Shown here one piece after another: positions 1 through 9,440 of a stretch of 64,000 bases of DNA. The notes beneath the pieces were generated by a model, which was given only the letters and a program-made list of their open reading frames with translations, had not been told where the DNA came from and searched no databases. The stretch is from Sagittula salina. Its GTDB lineage: Bacteria > Pseudomonadota > Alphaproteobacteria > Rhodobacterales > Rhodobacteraceae. The DNA lies in NCBI RefSeq assembly GCF_017813235.1, contig NZ_JAGISH010000001.1, positions 186,001 to 250,000 of the forward strand. The letters run 5' to 3'. How positions within the stretch are numbered: the stretch's first letter is position 1; each line of letters begins with the position of its first letter. Made by a program: the position numbers and the translations under genes.

Positions 1-5
1 CCGTC

Positions 6-785
6 TCAAAACCGCCCCGTGACCGCAGCCCGCAGGCGGGCAAAACGCTGGGCCGCCTCGGAAGGCCGCAGTGCCCCCTGTTTCACCCTTTCAGGCACTG
101 TCATCGCACGGTTCAGGACCATCCCCGCGTGGGCGCCGGGAAGCAGGGCCACGCGAGCGGCGCGCGGCACCGAACCGCGCAGCTTGCGCGCCTCCGCCAG
201 TGTTTCCAGTCCGCGCAGCGCCAGCGTCTGCACCGCTTCGGGGCGGCCATCGGGCAGCGGCAGCTTTGCCCGCGCTTCCAGTTCCGGCACAGCCATGAGC
301 CAGGCCGCCAACCCTGTCGCGGTGCCAAGATACCGGGCGCACCGCCCATCCCCGTCGCCCAACGCACGGGCCGCCACCTGCATAAGCCCGCCGCCGGTCG
401 CCGCCAGGTAAGACCAGAGCGCATCCGCCGTATCGAAGGGCGCCCTCTCGATGTCCGCCCGGCGCGCCTCGATCAGCGCGTCCAATGTGGTGCAAGCCTC
501 TGCGTCCAGCGCTTCTGCCAAAGGCGTCACAACTTCGTGACGCCGCACCGGACCGCCCCGCCTGATCTCGTCCAGCGCGTCGCGCCACCATTGCAATCGC
601 ATCTCTGCGATCATCGGCTCTGCCGTGACCCAAGGGGCGCGCGCGACCTCCACGTTGAAGGCATATAGCGGAAAGAGCACGGCCCGCGCCCCGACCGGCC
701 CCGCCATGGCCGTGCGGAACCGCTCCGGGTCGCCGCGCTCCACGATCTGCGCGCAGGCGAAAAGGTCCGATCCCTCCTCGATCAC
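6..785 (-). CDS. Squalene/phytoene synthase family protein
   Basis: A 259-residue protein of the trans-isoprenyl head-to-head synthase fold. The pattern 'LYAFNVEVARAP' followed by 'MRLQWWRDALDEI' matches the alphaproteobacterial branch related to mitochondrial NDUFAF6. In that branch the first Asp-rich motif is degenerate, so the protein is less likely a true phytoene synthase than an accessory factor, possibly for respiratory complex I; that role is inference. I chose the GTG at 785 because it overlaps the cimA stop as GTGA, the usual sign of translational coupling. An ATG at 815 would lengthen it by 10 residues inside cimA. No other carotenoid genes are nearby. Confidence 0.72.
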   Translation of the reverse strand: MIEEGSDLFACAQIVERGDPERFRTAMAGPVGARAVLFPLYAFNVEVARAPWVTAEPMIAEMRLQWWRDALDEIRRGGPVRRHEVVTPLAEALDAEACTTLDALIEARRADIERAPFDTADALWSYLAATGGGLMQVAARALGDGDGRCARYLGTATGLAAWLMAVPELEARAKLPLPDGRPEAVQTLALRGLETLAEARKLRGSVPRAARVALLPGAHAGMVLNRAMTVPERVKQGALRPSEAAQRFARLRAAVTGRF

Positions 786-2401
786 GCGCGTGCCCCGGCC
801 CGCACCAGCTTCCACCGCACGGCGTCCAGCAGTGCCTCGAACGACGCGTCCACGATGTTCGCGCTCACCCCCACCGTGGCCCAGCGGCGTCCCGAGGAAT
901 CCTCGCTGTCGATGATGACGCGCGTGACCGCCTCCGTACCGCCCTGCGTGATGCGCACCTTGAAGTCCACCAGCCGCATGTCCTCGATCAGGTACTGGTA
1001 GGACCCGAGGTCCTTCGCCAGCGCCTTTGACAGCGCGTTGACCGGGCCGCGGTCGTTGCCTTCCTCGTCCATGGATTCCGAGACCGACAGCTTCTTTTCC
1101 CCATCGACCTTGACCACAACGACGGCTTCGGACAGGGATACCATCCGGTCATATTTGTTCTTCCGCCGCTCCACGGTGACGCGGTAGCGCTTCACCTCGA
1201 AGAACTCCGGCAGCAGGCCCAGTTCCTCCCGCGCGAGCAACTCGAACGACGCCTGCGCGGTGTCGTAGGAATAGCCCTCCGCCTCCCGCGTCTTCACCCG
1301 CTCGAGGATGCGGGCCAGCGCCGGATCGCCCGGCGCGACCTCCAGCCCGGCCTCCGCCAACCGCCGCCGCAGGTTCGACTGCCCGGCCTGGTTCGACATC
1401 GGGATGACGCGGCGGTTGCCCACCAGCGCAGGGTCGATATGCTCGTAGGTGGTGGGATCCTTCAGGATCGCGCTGGCATGCAGTCCGGCCTTGTGGGCAA
1501 AGGCCGAAGCGCCCACGTAGGCCACCTGCTTCAACGGCACCCGGTTCAGCACGTCGTCGAGCATCCGGCTGACGCGGGTCAGCCCCTCCAGCGCCTCCAT
1601 GTCCACCCCGGTCACGAAGCGGCTGGCATAAGGCTCCTTCAGCAGCAGTGTCGGAATGAGCGCAGTCAGGTTGGCGTTGCCGCAGCGCTCGCCCAGCCCG
1701 TTCAGCGTGCCCTGGACCTGCCGCGCGCCCGCGTCCACGGCGGCGAGCGACCCCGCCACGGCCATCTCCGTGTCATTGTGCGTGTGGATGCCGACCTTCC
1801 CGCCCGGCACGCCCGAGGCGATCACCTCCGACACGATCCGCCCGATTTCATGCGGCAGCGTCCCGCCGTTGGTGTCACACAGCACCACCCAGCGCGCCCC
1901 CGCCTCCAGCGCCGCCCGCAGGCAGGTCAGCGCGTAATCCGGGTTGGCCTTGTAGCCGTCAAAGAAATGCTCCGCGTCGAACAGCGCCTCGCGCCGCGAG
2001 GCCACCAGATGCGCCACGGACGCGCCAATGTTGGCGACATTCTCCTCCAGCCCGATGCCGAGCGCGGTGGTGACGTGGAAATCGTGACTCTTGCCCACGA
2101 CGCAGACCGCAGGCGTGCCCGCGTTCATCACCGCCGCCAGAACGTCGTCGTTTTCCGCAGAATAGCCCGCGCGCTTCGTCATGCCAAAGGCGGTCATGGC
2201 GGCACGCGTCCGGCCCACCTCGGCGAAGAAGGCTGAATCCGTCGGGTTTGCCCCGGGCCAGCCGCCCTCGATGTAGTCGACCCCGAGCGCATCCAGCGCG
2301 GCGGCGATCTTCAGCTTCTCGGCGGTGGAGAACTGAACCCCCTGCGTCTGCTGCCCGTCGCGCAATGTGGTGTCGTACAGATACAGCCTCTCGCGTCCCA
2401 T
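782..2401 (-). CDS. cimA: Citramalate synthase (CimA-type)
   Basis: 539-residue member of the DRE-TIM metallolyase (isopropylmalate/homocitrate synthase) superfamily. It carries DTTLRDGQQTQGV at residues 10-22, the metal-binding HTHND at 206-210 and the downstream GLGERCGNANL segment, followed by a LeuA-type regulatory C-terminal domain. The length and the DGQQTQGV signature fit CimA, which condenses pyruvate with acetyl-CoA to citramalate for threonine-independent isoleucine synthesis, rather than LeuA. The ATG at 2401 has a GAGGGAGG ribosome site about 8 bases upstream; the open frame continues upstream without such a site. It lies between cysS and an overlapping synthase-family gene. Confidence 0.88.
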   Translation of the reverse strand: MGRERLYLYDTTLRDGQQTQGVQFSTAEKLKIAAALDALGVDYIEGGWPGANPTDSAFFAEVGRTRAAMTAFGMTKRAGYSAENDDVLAAVMNAGTPAVCVVGKSHDFHVTTALGIGLEENVANIGASVAHLVASRREALFDAEHFFDGYKANPDYALTCLRAALEAGARWVVLCDTNGGTLPHEIGRIVSEVIASGVPGGKVGIHTHNDTEMAVAGSLAAVDAGARQVQGTLNGLGERCGNANLTALIPTLLLKEPYASRFVTGVDMEALEGLTRVSRMLDDVLNRVPLKQVAYVGASAFAHKAGLHASAILKDPTTYEHIDPALVGNRRVIPMSNQAGQSNLRRRLAEAGLEVAPGDPALARILERVKTREAEGYSYDTAQASFELLAREELGLLPEFFEVKRYRVTVERRKNKYDRMVSLSEAVVVVKVDGEKKLSVSESMDEEGNDRGPVNALSKALAKDLGSYQYLIEDMRLVDFKVRITQGGTEAVTRVIIDSEDSSGRRWATVGVSANIVDASFEALLDAVRWKLVRAGARA

Positions 2402-2432
2402 CACCGCGCCTCCCTCATGGCACATGACGCCT

Positions 2433-2487
2433 GTGCTTCTCTGCTTTCCAAATACCTCCGGGGGTCCGGGGGCAGCGCCCCCGGCCG
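2433..2487 (+). repeat. Interspersed hairpin repeat, copy 1
   Basis: The cysS-cimA gap contains CTTCT, then CCAAATACCTCCGGGGG, then a perfect 8-bp hairpin (2466-2473 with 2477-2484, loop AGC). The same layout recurs at 24987, 44946, 56373 (reverse) and 60001 (reverse). Confidence 0.65.
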
Positions 2488-2507
2488 GTCCACCGCGCGC
2501 CACGCCA

Positions 2508-3902
2508 TCAGAGCGCCTCCAGCTTCGCCGCGTCGCAGCCCGGTCCCGGCACCAGCTCGACGCCCTCCTTCGACATGCGCACCTCGACCCCCGCCGCCAC
2601 CAGCGCCGCCTTCATCGCGTCGACGGCGGCGAAATCCTTGCTTTCCATCGCCTCGGCACGCACTGCGACCAATTTCGCTTCAAGTCTCTCCAGCACTTCG
2701 TATCGGTTGCGGTGCGTCCATCCGCTCCTCAAAGTTGAAAGGTCAAAACCCATCAACAACAAGGACGCGCGCAATTCTCCCGCGTTCCTCTCACGCGCCA
2801 AGCGATGCAGAACAGAGATCGCCTTAGGCGTGTTCAAGTCGTCGCAAAGAGCGTCCAGCACTTCGGGAGATACCTCGGTCGGAGGTTTGCCCGCGACGAC
2901 ACTGAGAAAATGATCCAGTGTTTCCTTTGCTTGACGCGCCTTCTCGGCGGTCCAGTCCATCGGCTTGCGATAATGCGTCGAGAGCATGACGTAGCGGATC
3001 ACCTCGCCCGGCACCCCCGGCTGCCCGTCGTGGCCATCCAGCAGGTCGCGCACGGTAAAAAAGTTGCCCAGCGACTTGGACATCTTCTTCCCCTCCACCT
3101 GCAGCATCTCGTTGTGCAGCCAGACCTGCGCCATGCGCTCCGTGCCATTGGCGCAGCAGCTCTGCGCGATCTCGTTCTCGTGGTGCGGGAACAGCAGGTC
3201 GTTGCCGCCGCCGTGGATGTCGAAGACCGCGCCCAGAAGCGCCTTCGCCATGGCCGAGCACTCGATGTGCCAGCCCGGCCGCCCGCGCCCCCAGGGCGAC
3301 GGCCACCCCGGTTGATCCGCCTCCGAAGGCTTCCACAGCACGAAGTCCATCGGGTTCCTCTTGTAGGGCGCCACCTCGACCCGCGCGCCCGCAATCATGT
3401 CGTCGACCGACCGCCCCGAGAGCGCGCCGTAGGCCTCCTTCCACGAATCCACGGCAAAGAGCACGTGGCCCTCCGCCTCGTAGGCGTGGCCCTTCCCGAC
3501 CAGCACCTCGATCATGGCGATCATCTCGCCGATGTAGCCGGTGGCGCGCGGCATGTGGTCCGGCTCCTGCACGCCCACCGCGCCCATATCGTCGAGGTAC
3601 CACTGCGTCGTCTCCGCCGTGATCTCGGCGATGGAACGCCCGCTCTCCGCCGCCCGCGCGTTGATCTTGTCATCCACGTCGGTGAAGTTGCGCACATAAG
3701 TCACGTGATCCGGGCCGTAAACATGGCGCAGCAGACGCGCCAAAAGGTCGAACACAATGGCCGGGCGCGCGTTGCCCAGATGAGCCCGATCATAGACCGT
3801 CGGCCCGCAGACGTACATCCGCACGTTGGACGCATCCAGCGGGGTGAAGACCTCCTTCTTGCGGGTCTTCGAGTTCGTCAGGCGGATCTGGGTCTCGGTC
3901 AT
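2508..3902 (-). CDS. cysS: Cysteinyl-tRNA synthetase
   Basis: 464-residue class Ia synthetase that charges tRNA-Cys. The HIGH-type motif is HLGN at residues 41-44 and KMSKS is at 273-277. The zinc ligands expected for the family are present: Cys32 (YVCGPTVYD), Cys215 (WHIECSAM), His240 and Glu244 (FPHHENE). Length matches the bacterial family. The stretch coding for residues about 370-400 (near 2700-2790) is visibly lower in GC than the rest of the gene but stays in frame, so it is divergent rather than broken. The start at 3902 precedes residues matching the family N-terminus ([14 protein letters not shown]). Confidence 0.95.
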   Translation of the reverse strand: MTETQIRLTNSKTRKKEVFTPLDASNVRMYVCGPTVYDRAHLGNARPAIVFDLLARLLRHVYGPDHVTYVRNFTDVDDKINARAAESGRSIAEITAETTQWYLDDMGAVGVQEPDHMPRATGYIGEMIAMIEVLVGKGHAYEAEGHVLFAVDSWKEAYGALSGRSVDDMIAGARVEVAPYKRNPMDFVLWKPSEADQPGWPSPWGRGRPGWHIECSAMAKALLGAVFDIHGGGNDLLFPHHENEIAQSCCANGTERMAQVWLHNEMLQVEGKKMSKSLGNFFTVRDLLDGHDGQPGVPGEVIRYVMLSTHYRKPMDWTAEKARQAKETLDHFLSVVAGKPPTEVSPEVLDALCDDLNTPKAISVLHRLARERNAGELRASLLLMGFDLSTLRSGWTHRNRYEVLERLEAKLVAVRAEAMESKDFAAVDAMKAALVAAGVEVRMSKEGVELVPGPGCDAAKLEAL

Positions 3903-4540
3903 GCGGGGTCCTCGGGCGACAGGGCTCGCGGCGGACTTAGCAACTTCGTCTCTGGGAGGGAATAGAAGACCGGTCCGCCGATTGGGTCAGCGGGTAATGC
4001 AGCAAATGCGGATAGCATCACGGGTCATGGCACGCGCCTAGCACAAATCACGGGCCCTGCCTACCCGACTCGTGCCCGTCCCGCCTGCAGCAGGCATTCC
4101 CTCAGGGTAACATCACCAGGGAGCCGCAGACCTGTGTCGATGGTTTCCACCTGTGCATCCACCTTCGGGCGGCTCGATCGCAGATGCGGTGAGGACACGA
4201 CCCTCGGGCAATCCTACCCCCGGGGCGCTTGTTCGATCGCTCCAACGCCCCAGGGTAACGACAGCTCTCCGCATGGGCATTGTCTCGATACTTGGCCCAC
4301 CGATGAATCGCCGCACGTGGACTTGGATCCGTGCTATCCTGCCTTCACGTCCAGAACGCCGGGGTGAGGCGGTTTTGTTGAGCCCTGCGCTGAGGCTGAT
4401 TTCAGCACTGTGCCGATCCGTCCTGAACCGTCAGACGGATGGCGCAGGGCGCTGAGGTGCGTTGCGAAACCGGACAGACGCTTGCGATGGCGGCCAGCAT
4501 GACCGGTCATACCGTATCGATGCATTCAAGGGAGGAACCG
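3903..4540. other. Long intergenic region between cysS and serine hydrolase
   Basis: About 640 bases with no recognisable gene. Short open frames here (for example 4113-4316 minus, 4153-4455 plus) have no known motif or ribosome site. The cysS promoter must lie near 3910-4040 on the minus strand. The right end holds the structured element at 4382-4450. Confidence 0.5.
4382..4450 (+). ncRNA. Candidate structured leader RNA (three-stem element)
   Basis: A perfect 9-bp outer stem (4382-4390 GCCCTGCGC with 4442-4450 GCGCAGGGC) encloses two hairpins: GCTG/CAGC around 4395-4406 with a 4-base loop, and a 7-bp stem ATCCGTC (4416-4422)/GACGGAT (4434-4440) with an 11-base loop. Together they make a closed multi-branch junction about 90 bases before the start codon at 4541. 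I do not recognise it as a known riboswitch class. The complementarity is read directly; that it is an RNA, and its role, are inference. Confidence 0.4.
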
Positions 4541-5740
4541 ATGAAAGACATCACCACATCCGATATCCGATCGCGGTGCGACGCCGTTCTGGAGGGCGTG
4601 ACCACCGGGACATCCCGCGTTCCAGGCGTTGTAGCCATGATCACCGACCGCGACGCCGACGTCTATTCCGGCTGCGCGGGGGATCGGCGGCTGGGCGACG
4701 ACCCGATGACCGAAGACACGGTGTTCGCGATCTTCTCGACCACCAAGGCCATCGCCGGCACCACCGCGCTACAGTGTGTGGAGGATGGGTTGCTGGATCT
4801 GGATGCCCCGGCGAAGGACTACGCCCCGGCCATCGGTCATTTGCAGGTGATCGAAGGCTTCGATGCCGACGGGTCACCGCGCCTGCGGCCGCCGAAATGC
4901 GACGTGACCACCCGGCAGCTGATGCTGCATACCGGGGGCTTCGGCTATGACTTCTTTAACGAAGTCTACAAACGGCTGGCCGAGGAACACGGCCAGCCCT
5001 CGGTCGTCACCGCGTCGCACGCATCCATTGAAACGCCCTTGCTGTTCGATCCCGGCACAGCCTGGGAATACGGCAGCAATATCGACTGGGTCGGCCAGGT
5101 TGTCGAAGGCATTCGCGGCAAACGTCTGGGCGCGGTCATGCGGGAACGCGTGTTCGATCCACTGGCCATGGACGAGATCGCGTTCACCCGCACCGATGCC
5201 ATGAAAGCCCGGACCGCGACGATCCATGCGCGCGGCGAGGATGGCGGCCTGACCCCGATGGATGGCTTTGCCTTGCCGGACAATCCGGAAATCGACATGG
5301 GCGGGCATGGTCTTTATGCCACTGTGCCCGAATACATGAAGTTCATCCGCATGTGGCTGAACGACGGCAATGGCCCGCGTGGCCGGGTCCTGCGGCCCGA
5401 GACGGTGGAGTGGGCCGTCAGGGGTGCGCTGGTACCGCCGCAGAAGATCGCGATGCTGCCGGGCGTGATCCCGTCGCTGTCCAACGATGCGGAGTTCTGG
5501 CCCGGTCTGGCGAAGGACTGGTCCTACAGCTTCATGGTCAACACGGAGGAGGCTCCGACGGGACGCCCGGCCGGGTCCATCGGCTGGGCCGGTCTCGCCA
5601 ACAGCTATTACTGGATCGACAGGGCCAACGGCATCGGCGGCTATTGGGCGACGCAGATCCTGCCCTTCGCCGACAGCGTCTCCTTCCCCGGCTTTATCGA
5701 CTTCGAGAGCGCAGTCTACAGGGCGATGGCCAGCGCCTGA
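4541..5740 (+). CDS. Serine hydrolase, class C beta-lactamase/EstB family
   Basis: 399-residue protein of the beta-lactamase-like serine hydrolase family (PBP4*/EstB group). The nucleophile motif SxxK is S66-T-T-K69, the second motif lies at WEYGSN (Tyr177) and the third is the WxG-type [13 protein letters not shown] near the C-terminus. No signal peptide is evident, so it is probably a cytoplasmic esterase or carboxypeptidase-like enzyme rather than a resistance beta-lactamase. The ATG at 4541 has an excellent AGGGAGGA site; an upstream in-frame ATG at 4439 lacks one and falls inside the structured leader. The gene stands alone, with a strong hairpin terminator after it. Confidence 0.85.
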   Translation: MKDITTSDIRSRCDAVLEGVTTGTSRVPGVVAMITDRDADVYSGCAGDRRLGDDPMTEDTVFAIFSTTKAIAGTTALQCVEDGLLDLDAPAKDYAPAIGHLQVIEGFDADGSPRLRPPKCDVTTRQLMLHTGGFGYDFFNEVYKRLAEEHGQPSVVTASHASIETPLLFDPGTAWEYGSNIDWVGQVVEGIRGKRLGAVMRERVFDPLAMDEIAFTRTDAMKARTATIHARGEDGGLTPMDGFALPDNPEIDMGGHGLYATVPEYMKFIRMWLNDGNGPRGRVLRPETVEWAVRGALVPPQKIAMLPGVIPSLSNDAEFWPGLAKDWSYSFMVNTEEAPTGRPAGSIGWAGLANSYYWIDRANGIGGYWATQILPFADSVSFPGFIDFESAVYRAMASA

Positions 5741-5762
5741 CAGCCTGTGGCCCGCGAAACAA

Positions 5763-5797
5763 CAGCCAGAGGCGGCACGCCGCCTCTGGCTGGTTTC
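5763..5797 (+). terminator. Terminator after serine hydrolase
   Basis: 14-bp perfect stem (5763-5776 with 5779-5792) with a 2-base loop, then GTTTC. A second hairpin (5805-5813 with 5827-5835) follows. They separate convergent genes and may serve both. Confidence 0.75.
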
Positions 5798-5897
5798 ACC
5801 TTCGCCGTCGTGGACCGTATTCGCCGCCACGACGGCCTTTGAGGACAAAGAACGGCGGCCGGCCCCATATGCAGGACCGAAGCCATTCCCCAAGGGG

Positions 5898-7052
5898 TCA
5901 CTCGCGCGCCGCCTCCAGCTTGCGATAGGCTGCAACATTGCGGTTGTGCTCTGCCAATGTCTCGGCAAAGACGTGACCATCCGCCGGGTCCAGCGTCTTT
6001 GCGACAAAGTAGACATAGCTGGTATCCGCCGGGTTCAGTGCCGCCTGAATCGAGGCCCGGCCAGGATTGGCGATCGGTGTCGGCGGCAGTCCGTCGATCA
6101 CATAGGTGTTCCACGGCGTTTCCTTGCGCAGTTCCGATTGGCGCAGACCGCGCCCCAACACGCCCTTGCCCTCGGTCACGCCATAGATGACGGTCGGGTC
6201 TGTCTGCAGGCGGATGCCCTTTTCCAGACGGTTGCTGAATACGCTTGCCACCAGACCGCGCTCTTCGGCGTTGCCGGTTTCCTTCTCGATGATCGACGCC
6301 AGAACCAGCGCCTCTTCGGGGCTTTCGAGCGGCAGTCCGTCAACGCGGTTGGCCCAGGCATCGGCGAGGATCAGCGTCTGCGCCTCGCTCATGCGCTCAA
6401 CCACGCTGGCGCGGGTGTCACCGGGCGAGATTTCGTAGCTGTCCGGCGCGAGACTGCCCTCGGGCGGCACCTCCACGGTTCCCTCCAGCACGTCGATCTG
6501 GTTCAGCTCCGCAACCACCTGCCAGCTGGTCACGCCCTCCGCCAGTGCCACGCGGTATCGCGTGTCGCCGGCCTTGCGTACCTCTGTGTAGTCCGCGGGT
6601 GCGTCGCCTTCGGCCGGGTCGAACTGCGCCATGGTCTCATAGCGGCCGGTGGCCGGGTCGATCTGGCGCACCTGGACCGTGGCGCTGTTGATGCCGATGC
6701 GGTAGACGACTTCGGTGCCGCAGGTCGACGCGCCGCCACGGGTGATCACCTCGGTGATCTCTGCCATGGATGCACGCTCCGGGATCAGGTAGCTGCCAGC
6801 CTTCAGGCTTTGAGTCTTGTCGGCATAGTCCGCGCCGACGCGGAACATCATCGGGCTGATGATCGCGCCCTGATCAGCCAGAGACTCCGAAACCCGTTTC
6901 ATGTTCGTGCCGCGTGGCACTTCAAGACAGATGGGCGCGGAAAGCGGCCCCTCGGCGGAATATTCCTGCTGCGCCCAGAGGAGGATACCCCCTAAGAGAA
7001 AAAGCGCGACGACCAGAAGGGTCAGCGCGTTCGAGGCGATGCTGCGCCACAT
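5898..7052 (-). CDS. mltG: Endolytic murein transglycosylase MltG
   Basis: 384-residue YceG/MltG-family protein. One membrane helix lies at residues 8-27, a LysM-like region follows, and the catalytic signature ALVLASIIEKETG places the active Glu at residue 256. The substrate groove segment LQTDPTVIYG and the C-terminal NPGRASIQAALNP/YFVA motifs are intact. It cleaves nascent glycan strands and sets their length at the inner membrane. The start at 7052 has AAAGGG upstream; the in-frame ATG at 7070 has no ribosome site. It follows fabF on the same strand after 69 bases, a pairing frequent in Alphaproteobacteria. Confidence 0.92.
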   Translation of the reverse strand: MWRSIASNALTLLVVALFLLGGILLWAQQEYSAEGPLSAPICLEVPRGTNMKRVSESLADQGAIISPMMFRVGADYADKTQSLKAGSYLIPERASMAEITEVITRGGASTCGTEVVYRIGINSATVQVRQIDPATGRYETMAQFDPAEGDAPADYTEVRKAGDTRYRVALAEGVTSWQVVAELNQIDVLEGTVEVPPEGSLAPDSYEISPGDTRASVVERMSEAQTLILADAWANRVDGLPLESPEEALVLASIIEKETGNAEERGLVASVFSNRLEKGIRLQTDPTVIYGVTEGKGVLGRGLRQSELRKETPWNTYVIDGLPPTPIANPGRASIQAALNPADTSYVYFVAKTLDPADGHVFAETLAEHNRNVAAYRKLEAARE

Positions 7053-7121
7053 GATCCAATGCCCTTTCATCGGTTCCGGACCCGCGCCCGGAACCACCTG
7101 CCCTGCCCCCTTCGGGGGGCG

Positions 7122-8384
7122 TTATTCGACCTTGCCGAAGATCACACTCGCATTTGTTCCGCCGAAACCAAAGCTGTTCGACAGTGCGTAGGCGATGTCC
7201 CGCTCCCGTTTCGCGTTCGGTGCCAGATCGATTCTGGTGTCCACCGCCGGGTTGTCGAGGTTGATCGTCGGCGGTGCCACCTGATCGCGGATCGCGAGAA
7301 TGGAAAAAATCGCCTCGATCGCGCCCGCCGCGCCCAGCAGGTGGCCGGTCATCGACTTCGTGGAGGACATGGTGGCCTGCCCCGCGGCATCCCCCAGCAG
7401 ACGCTCCACCGCGCCCAGTTCGATGGTATCCGCCATGGTCGATGTGCCGTGTGCATTGATGTAGTCGATCTGACCGGGCTCGAGTCCCGCGTCCCGCAGC
7501 GCCGCGCGCATGGAGCGCTCACCACCCTCGCCGCTCTCGGACGGTGCCGTGATGTGGTAGGCATCGCCGGTCAGCCCGTAGCCGCAGACCTCGGCGTAGA
7601 TCTTCGCACCGCGTGCCTTGGCGTGCTCGTATTCCTCCAGCACCACGACGCCCGCGCCCTCACCCATGACGAACCCGTCCCGGTCGGCGTCATAGGGGCG
7701 GCTCGCGGCCTTCGGATCGTCGGCGCGCTTGGTGGACAGCGCCTTGCAGGCGTTGAAGCCCGCGATGCCGATCTCGCAGATCGCAGCCTCCGCACCGCCC
7801 GCGATCATCACGTCCGCATCGCCGTACTTGATCAGCCGCGCGGCGTCGCCGATGGCATGTGCACCGGTGGAACAGGCAGTAACCACCGCGTGGTTCGGCC
7901 CCTTGAAGCCATACCGGATCGAAACGTTGCCAGAGATCAGGTTGATCAGTGCACCGGGGATGAAGAAGGGCGACACGCGGCGCGGGCCCTTCTCCTTGAT
8001 GAGCACGGCGGTGTCCGCGATCGACGCGAGCCCGCCGATTCCGGAACCGATCATCACGCCAGTACGCAGCAGGTCCTCTTCGTCGGTGGGCATCCAGCCG
8101 GAATCACGCACGGCCTGCTCGGCCGCGGCAATCCCGAACTGGATGAAGGTGTCGACCTTGCGGGCTTCCTTCTTGTCCATCCAGTCGTCGATGTTGAAGG
8201 TCCCGTCACTGCCATCGCCACGCGGAACTTCGCAGGCGTAGGTTGTGCCGAGATGGCTGGCGTCAAAGAGCGTGATCGGGCCCGCGCCCGACTGGCCGTC
8301 GAGCAGACGGCTCCAGCTTTCTTCCACTCCACAGGCCAGCGGCGTGACCAATCCCAGCCCGGTGACGACGACGCGACGTGCCAT
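7122..8384 (-). CDS. fabF: 3-oxoacyl-[acyl-carrier-protein] synthase II
   Basis: 420-residue condensing enzyme elongating acyl-ACP with malonyl-ACP in fatty acid synthesis. The Cys-His-His triad is visible: Cys171 in TACSTGAHA, His312 in NAHGTST and His348 in SMTGHLLGAAG; the C-terminal NSFGFGGTNAS loop is complete. The start at 8384 has AAGGAG 11 bases before it, and the upstream in-frame extension is unlike the family. acpP, which often precedes fabF, is absent here: upstream lie 165 bases without a gene, then a glycosyltransferase-like gene. A GCCCCC/GGGGGC hairpin at 7105-7120 directly follows the stop but lacks a T-run. Confidence 0.95.
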   Translation of the reverse strand: MARRVVVTGLGLVTPLACGVEESWSRLLDGQSGAGPITLFDASHLGTTYACEVPRGDGSDGTFNIDDWMDKKEARKVDTFIQFGIAAAEQAVRDSGWMPTDEEDLLRTGVMIGSGIGGLASIADTAVLIKEKGPRRVSPFFIPGALINLISGNVSIRYGFKGPNHAVVTACSTGAHAIGDAARLIKYGDADVMIAGGAEAAICEIGIAGFNACKALSTKRADDPKAASRPYDADRDGFVMGEGAGVVVLEEYEHAKARGAKIYAEVCGYGLTGDAYHITAPSESGEGGERSMRAALRDAGLEPGQIDYINAHGTSTMADTIELGAVERLLGDAAGQATMSSTKSMTGHLLGAAGAIEAIFSILAIRDQVAPPTINLDNPAVDTRIDLAPNAKRERDIAYALSNSFGFGGTNASVIFGKVE

Positions 8385-8549
8385 GACGCTGCTCTCCTTG
8401 TGTAAATCTTCGCAACGCTCATACCGCGCAATCGTCGCGGGGGGCAAGGGCACCGGATGGAATGAAGACGTTGCACGGGAGGGATTGCGCCCGGCCTGTG
8501 GCCGGACGACCGGCGAGGATAAGCCGCGCCGGGAGCATCTGCCAGAGGC

Positions 8550-9362
8550 TCAGGCCCAGTCGGGCCCGAGGTCCGCGCGGGCGCGGTCGATCCAGTGGTC
8601 CTGCAGCCAGTCACAGGGTTTGGAGTGCCGGATGAAGGAGCCGTTCCAGCCAGTCAGCGCATCCGTCATCTTGGGTCGTCCATGGAAGCAGACCACGCGG
8701 GCATCATCGGGCAGGCGCGGCGGGCGCAGCCAGTTCATCGGGAACGGGTTGCAGTCGTACTTGAAGGACAGAACCCAAGCCTCTGGAACATAAGTGAAAC
8801 AATCTCGATCCATCGCCTTGTGCGAGGTATAGCGCTGTTCGGACCCGCGCGCCTTCTCGACCTCTCCATAGGGGTCCGCAGCGAGATCGTCGTAGAGGAA
8901 CCCGTGCAGCGCCGGGTCGAAACGGAAGACGGAACCGTGACCGGTGGGGCGGCCCTTACGCTTTTCCACCCAGTCGTGGCGCATCGCGATGGTGCCGGGA
9001 GCAAGGTCGTGGATCGCGTCCAACCCGCCGGTGATGACCACGTCGAGGTCGAAACCCAGCACAGGGCCGTCCAGATCGGGCACCAGCCCGGGCCGGAAGA
9101 GCGAAACCTTGCGCATCGCGCCCTGCCGGTTCGCCACCGCGAGCGCCGCCGCCATCGGTTCGGCGAAGGGTTCCATCGGCAGGTCCAGCACCTCGACGTC
9201 CGGGTGCAGGCCTTCGGCGTGCTCCGTCATGCACAGGAACCGCACCGGGCGTGACATGTTCCGCCGCACGCCGGAATAGAGCCGGTTGACATACTCGGGG
9301 CCAAAGAGTGTGCCCCACTTGATGCACATGATGTTGACGGGTCGGATGGAGGATTGTGTCAT
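8550..9362 (-). CDS. Putative GT-A-fold glycosyltransferase
   Basis: 270-residue protein without signal peptide. Its layout fits a nucleotide-sugar-dependent transferase: an N-terminal 'NIMCIKWGTLFGPEYVNRLYSG' opening, a central 'GFDLDVVITGGLD' segment with a DxD motif that would bind metal-sugar nucleotide, and 'CFHGRPKM' near the C-terminus. The substrate cannot be read from sequence. It lies 78 bases downstream of the SDR gene on the same strand, so it may be the tail of that operon, but no functional link is obvious. Confidence 0.55.
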   Translation of the reverse strand: MTQSSIRPVNIMCIKWGTLFGPEYVNRLYSGVRRNMSRPVRFLCMTEHAEGLHPDVEVLDLPMEPFAEPMAAALAVANRQGAMRKVSLFRPGLVPDLDGPVLGFDLDVVITGGLDAIHDLAPGTIAMRHDWVEKRKGRPTGHGSVFRFDPALHGFLYDDLAADPYGEVEKARGSEQRYTSHKAMDRDCFTYVPEAWVLSFKYDCNPFPMNWLRPPRLPDDARVVCFHGRPKMTDALTGWNGSFIRHSKPCDWLQDHWIDRARADLGPDWA

Positions 9363-9440
9363 GCCTGCTCTCTATCGCTCCGCGCCGGGTCCCGCCAGAG
9401 CCAACCTGCCGGAGGTCAAGGCCCGCCCCGGCGCTGCTTG

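Noticed and set aside
2508..3902. cysS as a truncated or frameshifted gene because of its lower-GC stretch near 2700-2790
   Set aside because: The frame is continuous and the encoded C-terminal helix still aligns in outline with CysS, so it is divergence, not damage.
4041..4455. Short frames in the cysS-serine hydrolase gap as possible small genes
   Set aside because: No ribosome site, no recognisable motif, and they overlap the stem structure at 4382-4450.
4541..5740. Antibiotic-resistance beta-lactamase
   Set aside because: It lacks a signal peptide and belongs by motif context ([13 protein letters not shown]) to the EstB-like serine hydrolases.
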